17,028 nucleotides of DNA from Neorhizobium sp. UBA7851 (GTDB lineage Bacteria > Pseudomonadota > Alphaproteobacteria > Rhizobiales > Rhizobiaceae). A model generated the notes under the pieces. It was not told where the DNA came from. It did no database searches and worked only from the letters and a program-made list of their open reading frames with translations. Every line of letters starts with the position of its first letter. Within the stretch, counting starts at the first letter, position 1. Positions 12,578-17,028 of this stretch are shown in pieces. Where the stretch lies: the NCBI GenBank assembly GCA_002500765.1, contig DLSX01000242.1, positions 29,307 through 46,334 of the forward strand. Reading direction: 5' to 3'. A program made the translations under genes and the position numbers.

Positions 12578-13787
12578 ATTGGCGCCTGCTGACGAAACGA
12601 TAGGCGAGATAGCTCGCCACCGCGGTGAATTCCATGATGGGAATGATCGTGCCGAAGGAAGTGAGCGGGCTGGTGAACGTTGCTGCTGCAAGCCCGCCGG
12701 CAAAACCGCCGCCCATCTGGATAAAGCCCATCAGGGCCGAAGCCGAGCCGGCCACCTTGGGAAAGGCTGCAAGGCCCGTGGTTACGACATGGGGCGACAG
12801 AAAGGCGATGCCGAAAGTGCATATGCCGACCGGGACCATGATCGACAGGAATGTCGGATAAAGCAGGTGGACGGACAGGAACATCAGCAGACCGCCCACG
12901 CCGCAGAAACTGACGCCGGTCGCGACGGCGGCGGGACCGGAAATCCGGCCCGAGATCAGACGCAGGACAATCGAGCCAGTGAGGTACGAACCGGTCTGCG
13001 CCAGCATGCCGAGGCCGAATTCGGTCGGGCTCAGGCCCACGACATCAATAAGGACAAAGGGCAACATCGTGCCCTGGGCGTAAAGCGCACCGATCGAGCC
13101 GCCGAGAATCAGCGACGGCAGGAGAAAGCGAAGATCGGTGATCAGGCCAGCATAGGTCCGCACGAGCGTGACGGGCTGCAGGCGCGAGCGGTCAGGGATC
13201 GCCGTTTCCCTGAGCACGAAGATGCAGGCCAGAAGCGCACCGCCCCCGAAAGCGATCATCAGCAGGAAGATCGACTGCCAGCCGAAGGCCGAAAGCGCAA
13301 GCCCTCCGAGCGTCGGTCCGAGCGCCGGACCGATGGCGAGGATGATGCCGATCATGTTCATGATGCGGGATGCCTGCGCGCCGACAAACTGGTCGCGGAC
13401 GGCGGCGCGAGCGACGGTGACGCCTACCGAAGCACCGATACCCTGGATCAGGCGTCCCGCCAGGATCCAGTTTACATCGATCGCCAGCGCTGCGATCAGT
13501 GAACCAAAAACATAGATCGCCAGGAAGGCGATGGATGCCTTGCGCCGGCCGAAAGCATCCGAGACAGGCCCGGCAAGCAGCTGGGCAAGGGCAAAGCCGC
13601 CGAAATAAAGCGAGAGGGAGAGCTTGATGGCCGCATCCGTCGTGCCAAAGGCGCGAACCAGTTCCGGCATCGCGGGCGTGTAGACTGCCATCGAAACCGG
13701 GCCGATTGCAGTCAGCAGGGCGCCGAGCACCGTCGTGCGCCTTTCGCTCATGATCGGCGGACGAGCAGAGGTCTCAGTGGCGTTCAT
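12576..13787 (-). CDS. Bcr/CflA family multidrug MFS transporter
   Basis: Proton-driven drug efflux pump of the major facilitator superfamily, inner membrane. From ATG 13787 the product is 403 residues, normal for the 12-helix Bcr/CflA group. Visible markers: the first helix region VLGALLTAIGPVSMAVYTPAMP, the MFS motif A-like loop LAGPVSDAFGRRK between helices 2 and 3, GRLIQGIGASVGVTVARAAVRD (Bcr/CflA motif region in helix 4), and ILAIGPALGPTLGGL in helix 5. The start overlaps the end of the marR gene by 14 bases, so the two form an operon with coupled translation; an ATG at 13751 is an alternative. A MarR gene directly upstream suggests drug- or phenolic-induced expression. Substrate unknown. 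Transcription converges with argG. Confidence 0.9.
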   Translation of the reverse strand: MNATETSARPPIMSERRTTVLGALLTAIGPVSMAVYTPAMPELVRAFGTTDAAIKLSLSLYFGGFALAQLLAGPVSDAFGRRKASIAFLAIYVFGSLIAALAIDVNWILAGRLIQGIGASVGVTVARAAVRDQFVGAQASRIMNMIGIILAIGPALGPTLGGLALSAFGWQSIFLLMIAFGGGALLACIFVLRETAIPDRSRLQPVTLVRTYAGLITDLRFLLPSLILGGSIGALYAQGTMLPFVLIDVVGLSPTEFGLGMLAQTGSYLTGSIVLRLISGRISGPAAVATGVSFCGVGGLLMFLSVHLLYPTFLSIMVPVGICTFGIAFLSPHVVTTGLAAFPKVAGSASALMGFIQMGGGFAGGLAAATFTSPLTSFGTIIPIMEFTAVASYLAYRFVSRRQ

Positions 13788-14271
13788 CGACACCCGGGGG
13801 AGCGAGAGAAGACGTTTCCTGCAGGTTCCTGTTGACCACGGCAAGCGACGCTTCCAGATGCCTTTTCGCCTCTTGCGACAGGCCGGATGTCGCGTGGTCG
13901 AGAATGACGTGGAGTTCCGCCCGGATCCTGCGGATCATGTCATCCGACGTCTTTGTGAGGCCGATCCGCTTGGCGCGCCGATCGGCTACGCATTTGTGGC
14001 GTTCGATCAGGCCCAGCATCTGCAGCTTGTCGAGATAGGTGCAAAGCGTCATCGGCTCCACGCCCATCTGCGAGGCGATGTCGAGCTGCCGGCTGCCTTC
14101 GTGGTCGGCGATGTGGATCAGCGCCCTGGCCTCGCCGGGCGTGAGGCCGAGCCCCGCCGCGTTGATGCGATTTTCGAATGCCGTTCGCAATGCGCGCGCG
14201 GTATCGACGATCAACAGGCCCAGCAGATCGCCTTGCGGCGCATCATGGGAGATTTTGACTGGAAGGCTCAT
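13774..14271 (-). CDS. MarR family transcriptional regulator
   Basis: Winged-helix regulator of 165 residues, first gene of an operon with the Bcr/CflA pump. The N-terminal dimerisation helix (DLLGLLIVDTARALRTAFENRI) leads into LTPGEARALIHIADHEGSRQLDIASQMGVEPMTLCTYLDKLQMLGLIERH, the winged helix-turn-helix, with the wing at CVADRRAKRIGLT (the D-x-R-x-K/R pattern conserved in MarR). C-terminal helices complete the dimer. Such regulators typically repress their own operon and respond to small aromatic ligands. It is divergent from the M3 peptidase gene with a 159-base gap containing candidate operators (TGAAGC-3-GCTTCA at 14340-14354; TTTCCG-12-CGGAAA at 14289-14312). Start ATG 14271 has only a weak ribosome site. 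The overlap with the pump gene supports joint regulation. Confidence 0.92.
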   Translation of the reverse strand: MSLPVKISHDAPQGDLLGLLIVDTARALRTAFENRINAAGLGLTPGEARALIHIADHEGSRQLDIASQMGVEPMTLCTYLDKLQMLGLIERHKCVADRRAKRIGLTKTSDDMIRRIRAELHVILDHATSGLSQEAKRHLEASLAVVNRNLQETSSLAPPGVDERH

Positions 14272-14288
14272 AAGGCTGACTTACTATC

Positions 14289-14354
14289 TTTCCGCGTGGT
14301 CGCAAACGGAAAAGCTCGGCGCGCGGGGGAACGAGTGCGTGAAGCTTCGCTTCA
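14289..14354. promoter_or_regulatory. Candidate MarR operators in the divergent gap
   Basis: Two inverted repeats lie between marR and the peptidase gene: TTTCCG (14289-14294) with CGGAAA (14307-14312), and TGAAGC (14340-14345) with GCTTCA (14349-14354). The first is near the marR start and the second just upstream of the peptidase -35 candidate. Assignment to MarR rests on position only. Confidence 0.35.
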
Positions 14355-14360
14355 TCGGAC

Positions 14361-14388
14361 TTGAACCATACACCCGACAACCTATCCT
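14361..14388 (+). promoter_or_regulatory. Candidate promoter of the M3 peptidase gene
   Basis: TTGAAC (14361-14366) and TATCCT (14383-14388) are spaced 16 bases and lie about 43 bases before the ATG at 14431. The AGAAGGA ribosome site is at 14416-14422. Confidence 0.4.
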
Positions 14389-14430
14389 GTAGACAAGAAA
14401 CAATTTGAGAATCGCAGAAGGATCTCCCTT

Positions 14431-16518
14431 ATGGCCAACGCTTCTATCAACCGTGCCCTTGTCGATTGGAGCGGGCATGAAGGCCTGCCGCGGTTCGATC
14501 TTCTGAAGGACGAGGATTTTGCCCCCGCTTTCGAGGTGGCGCTCAAAAGCCACGAGGCAGAGATCGATGCGATCGCCAACAACCCGGAAGCGCCGAGCTT
14601 CGAGAACACGGTCGTGGCGCTGGAAATCGCCGGTGACGAGCTTTCCCGCGTTTCCTCCCTGTTCTGGGGCAAGGCTGGTGCGCATACGAACGAGACGATC
14701 CAGGCGCTGGAGCGGGAAATCGCGCCCAAAATGTCCCGGCATTATTCGAAGATCGGCACCAATGCCGCCCTTTTCGCCCGTATCGATGCCTTGTGGGAAA
14801 AGCGGGCGGAGCTTGGGCTGACGCTTGAGCAGGAGCGGGTGCTGGAGCGCCACTGGAAAGGTTTCGTAAAATCGGGTGCCAAGCTCGACAAGCCGGAGCA
14901 GGACCGGCTTTCATCGATCGGCGAAAAGCTGGCCGGTCTCGGAGCGCAGTTCGGCCAGAACGTTCTCGGAGACGAAAAGGAATGGTCGCTGAAGCTGACC
15001 GAAGAGGCCGAACTTGAAGGCCTGCCGGATTTTCTGCGCGATGCGATGGCCGCTGCCGCCAAGGATCGCGGCGAGGCCGGCGGTTGCATGGTGACGCTGT
15101 CGCGCTCGATCATCGAGCCGTTCCTGACATTTTCGGCCCGGCGCGACCTGCGCGAACAGGCATTCAAGGCCTGGGTGGCGCGCGGTGAAAATGGTGGTGC
15201 ACGGGACAATGTCGCGATCGTTCGCGAGACGCTGGCCCTGCGTGCGGAAAAGGCGACGCTTCTCGGTTACGAGAATTTCGCGGCCCTGAAGCTCGACAAC
15301 ACGATGGCAAAGACCGCCGACAATGTGAACGACCTGCTGCACAAGGTCTGGCACAAGGCCCGCTCCAAGGCGCTGGAAGAAGAGGCGAGCCTCGGCAAGC
15401 TGGTGGCGGAGGAAGGTAAAAACCATCCGGTCATGGCTTGGGACTGGCGTTATTATGCCGAGAAGCTGCGCGAGCGGACCTTCTCCTTCTCCGAATCCGA
15501 ACTGAAGCCCTATCTGCAGCTGGAAAAGGTCATCGAAGCCTGCTTCGATGTCGCCAAGCGGCTGTTCGGCGTAACGCTGAACGAATTGAAGGGCATTGCG
15601 GCCTATCACCCGGATGTGCGGGTGTTCGAACTGCGTGACGAGAGCGGTGCGTTGAAGGCGCTCTTCCTCGGCGATTATTTCGCCCGGTCTTCCAAGCGCT
15701 CCGGGGCGTGGATGAGTTCGTTCCAGTCGCAGCACAAGCTGCCGTTGAAGAACGGGGCTAAGGGCGAGTTGCCGATCATCTACAATGTCTGCAATTTCGC
15801 CAAGCCGGCGGAAGGCAAACCGGCGCTCTTGTCGCTCGATGATGCACGCACGCTGTTTCACGAATTCGGCCATGCGCTGCATGGCATGCTGTCGGACGTG
15901 ACCTATCCGTCGGTTTCCGGCACGGGCGTGTCGCGCGATTTCGTCGAACTGCCGTCGCAGCTTTACGAACACTGGCTGACCGTGCCGGAAATTCTCGAAA
16001 AATACGCCGTGCATTACGAGACCGGCAAGCCGATGCCGAAGGAGCTGCTCGACAAGGTTCTGGCGGCACGCACCTTCAATGCCGGTTTTGCGACGGTCGA
16101 GTTCACGGCATCGGCGCTGGTCGACATGGCCTTCCATACCCGCGCCCCGGCGGATGATCCGATGGCGGTGCAGGCGGAAATCCTCTCGGAACTGAAAATG
16201 CCGGCTTCGCTCGTGATGCGCCATGCAACGCCGCATTTCCAGCACGTGTTTTCCGGCGAAGGTTATGCAGCCGGATATTATTCCTACATGTGGTCGGAAG
16301 TACTGGATGCGGATGCGTTCTCGGCCTTCGAAGAAGTCGGCAATGCGTTTGATCCCGTGATGGCGCGCAAGCTCAAGAACAACATCTATTCGGTTGGCGG
16401 CTCGATCGATCCTGAAGTCACCTACAAGGCTTTCCGCGGCAAGCTGCCGGATCCGACGGCGATGCTGAAGAAGAAAGGACTGGCGATGGTATCGGAACTT
16501 ACAGGCAGCGACGCCTGA
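14431..16518 (+). CDS. dcp: M3 family zinc metallopeptidase, peptidyl-dipeptidase (Dcp)-like
   Basis: Cytoplasmic zinc peptidase that degrades short peptides, probably removing C-terminal dipeptides. The 695-residue product has the long helical N-terminal part of the thimet-oligopeptidase fold and the catalytic motif HEFGHALHG: zinc ligands His477 and His481, catalytic Glu478, and third ligand Glu506 in RDFVELPSQ, 29 residues after the first His, the same spacing I recall for E. coli Dcp. The HEFGHALHGML and SGTGVSRDFVELPSQ strings favour Dcp over oligopeptidase A. The substrate-side AAGYYSYMWSEVLDADAF block near the C-terminus is also present. No signal peptide. Start ATG 14431 follows AGAAGGA by 8 bases. 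It is divergent from marR. A 7-pair hairpin (16509-16528) surrounds the stop codon. OpdA/PrlC remains an alternative name. Confidence 0.93.
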   Translation: MANASINRALVDWSGHEGLPRFDLLKDEDFAPAFEVALKSHEAEIDAIANNPEAPSFENTVVALEIAGDELSRVSSLFWGKAGAHTNETIQALEREIAPKMSRHYSKIGTNAALFARIDALWEKRAELGLTLEQERVLERHWKGFVKSGAKLDKPEQDRLSSIGEKLAGLGAQFGQNVLGDEKEWSLKLTEEAELEGLPDFLRDAMAAAAKDRGEAGGCMVTLSRSIIEPFLTFSARRDLREQAFKAWVARGENGGARDNVAIVRETLALRAEKATLLGYENFAALKLDNTMAKTADNVNDLLHKVWHKARSKALEEEASLGKLVAEEGKNHPVMAWDWRYYAEKLRERTFSFSESELKPYLQLEKVIEACFDVAKRLFGVTLNELKGIAAYHPDVRVFELRDESGALKALFLGDYFARSSKRSGAWMSSFQSQHKLPLKNGAKGELPIIYNVCNFAKPAEGKPALLSLDDARTLFHEFGHALHGMLSDVTYPSVSGTGVSRDFVELPSQLYEHWLTVPEILEKYAVHYETGKPMPKELLDKVLAARTFNAGFATVEFTASALVDMAFHTRAPADDPMAVQAEILSELKMPASLVMRHATPHFQHVFSGEGYAAGYYSYMWSEVLDADAFSAFEEVGNAFDPVMARKLKNNIYSVGGSIDPEVTYKAFRGKLPDPTAMLKKKGLAMVSELTGSDA

Positions 16519-16528
16519 TCCGGCGTCG
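16509..16528 (+). repeat. Hairpin around the peptidase stop codon
   Basis: CGACGCC (16509-16515) pairs with GGCGTCG (16522-16528), with the stop codon TGA in the 6-base loop. No T run follows, so it may protect the message end rather than terminate. Confidence 0.45.
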
Positions 16529-16542
16529 GTAACCATCGACAA

Positions 16543-16582
16543 CTGTCATCCTGCCGTCATGAAAGTGTAACTTTCCTGTCAT
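16543..16582 (+). promoter_or_regulatory. Tandem PhoB-box-like array upstream of the ABC ATPase gene
   Basis: CTGTCAT (16543-16549), 4 bases, CCGTCAT (16554-16560) matches the PhoB box pattern (two CTGTCAT half-sites with 4-base spacer) at 13 of 14 positions. Another exact CTGTCAT lies at 16576-16582, in 11-base phase with the first two; the intermediate position 16565-16571 (GTGTAAC) matches at 4 of 7. This looks like two adjacent 18-base boxes. A -10-like TAAGGA (16593-16598) follows the last half-site by 10 bases, the arrangement expected when PhoB replaces -35 recognition. Confidence 0.7.
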
Positions 16583-16595
16583 GTGGGCTGACTAA

Positions 16596-16629
16596 GGAAC
16601 CGGCATCATCTTTTTCCGACGCCGGTTCC
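16596..16629 (+). repeat. Inverted repeat touching the ABC ATPase start codon
   Basis: GGAACCGGC (16596-16604) and GCCGGTTCC (16621-16629) are perfect 9-base inverted arms with a 16-base spacer containing a run of five T. After one mismatch the pairing resumes for two more bases. The right arm ends one base before the ATG at 16631 and occupies the place where a ribosome site would be. Confidence 0.65.
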
Positions 16630-16630
16630 C

Positions 16631-17028
16631 ATGACAATTGAACGCCCTGCAAGCAATGTTGCCGTGTCTGCGGCCGGACTGGAGCTGCACTATGGTGCGA
16701 CGCCGGTGCTCAAGGGCATCGACGTCGCGCTGGGGCAGGGCAAGACGCTGGCTCTGCTCGGCCCGTCCGGTTGCGGCAAGACCACGCTTCTTCGATTGGT
16801 CGCCGGGCTTCTGGCGCCCAGCAAAGGTTCCGTGTCGATTGCCGGCCAGGTAGTGGCCGATGCCGCGAGCGGCATGTTCGCACCGCCGGAAAAGCGCAAT
16901 CTCGGCATGGTTTTCCAAGACTATGCCCTCTGGCCGCATATGACGGTCGGCGGCAATGTCTCTTTCCCGCTCGAAATGCGCGGCATCGGTCGCGCTGAGC
17001 GTGAGCAACGCACGATGCATGCGCTGGA
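16631..17028 (+). CDS. ABC transporter ATP-binding protein, FbpC/PotA type, N-terminal part
   Basis: Cytoplasmic ATPase of an importer in the Fe3+/spermidine/phosphonate group; the frame is open to the window edge (132 codons). Walker A is GPSGCGKTT (44-52), and the Q-loop is in LGMVFQDYALWPHMTVGGNV (Gln96), a string characteristic of the FbpC/PotA/PhnT branch. The insertion AGQVVADAASGMFAPPEKRN before the Q-loop is normal for this group. The signature motif and Walker B lie outside the window. Start ATG 16631 is the only good position by family alignment, yet it has no ribosome site: an inverted repeat arm ends one base upstream. A tandem PhoB-like box at 16543-16582 suggests phosphate-starvation control, which would fit phosphonate, phosphate-ester or iron-phosphate uptake. 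Substrate is inference. Confidence 0.88.
   Translation, partial: MTIERPASNVAVSAAGLELHYGATPVLKGIDVALGQGKTLALLGPSGCGKTTLLRLVAGLLAPSKGSVSIAGQVVADAASGMFAPPEKRNLGMVFQDYALWPHMTVGGNVSFPLEMRGIGRAEREQRTMHAL

Noticed and set aside
12579..13502. Open frame of 307 codons opposite the Bcr/CflA gene
   Set aside because: Composition is Asp/Arg/Gln-rich and repetitive, as expected for the complement of a membrane protein gene. The minus strand has clear MFS motifs.
14911..16542. Open frame of 543 codons on the minus strand opposite the M3 peptidase
   Set aside because: The plus strand encodes a complete M3 peptidase with catalytic residues. The antisense frame has low-complexity, His/Arg/Gln-rich content typical of the complement of GC-rich coding sequence.

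Overview
The window is about 17 kb of GC-rich (roughly 60% G+C by eye), densely packed chromosome from an alphaproteobacterium, most likely a member of the Rhizobiaceae (Rhizobium/Agrobacterium/Sinorhizobium relatives). The basis is gene content and protein style: an IalB-family protein, an ECF11-like sigma factor, a TrpXYZ-type ABC operon, argG, a MarR/Bcr pair, an M3 peptidase and a PhoB-type box. The species call is inference; no rRNA or other diagnostic marker is present. I see no phage, IS element, tRNA, rRNA or CRISPR array.

Layout. 1-1011 (minus): start of a YbbP/FtsX-type permease and its LolD/YbbA-type ATPase, divergent from the periplasmic GDSL esterase tesA (1067-1717), the same trio as E. 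coli tesA/ybbA/ybbP. 1787-3204 (plus): thpR, phhB and a YkvA-family gene. 3211-3771 (minus): an ECF sigma factor with no anti-sigma gene beside it, divergent from a secreted IalB-family protein (4025-4528), which ends in a good intrinsic terminator. 4745-5989: rlmN. 6215-8942: a three-gene ABC import operon (binding protein, permease, ATPase) of the tryptophan/tyrosine-type family. 8979-10548 (minus): an SDR oxidoreductase followed by a LysE exporter, with a long perfect inverted repeat over the LysE translation start. 10651-11189 (plus): a ParD/ParE toxin-antitoxin pair. 11301-12524: argG with a textbook terminator. 12576-14271 (minus): MarR regulator and Bcr/CflA efflux pump in overlapping order, divergent from a Dcp-like M3 peptidase (14431-16518). 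16631-end: first part of an ABC ATPase behind a tandem PhoB-box-like array.

How the genes relate. Most are housekeeping or transport genes in small independent units: rRNA modification (rlmN), arginine synthesis (argG), RNA end processing (thpR), pterin recycling (phhB), peptide turnover (dcp-like), import (TrpXYZ-like, FbpC/PotA-like) and export (LysE, Bcr, YbbAP). Translational coupling by ATGA overlap is seen three times (ybbA/ybbP, permease/ATPase, parD/parE). No gene cluster here looks like a wholly new system. The signals most worth follow-up are regulatory: the hairpin over the LysE start, the Pho-box array with an inverted repeat touching the next start codon, and the apparently orphan ECF11-like sigma factor facing a secreted protein gene. 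No gene-free stretch exceeds 300 bases; the longest gaps (3772-4024, 4529-4744, 5990-6214) are described in the entries.
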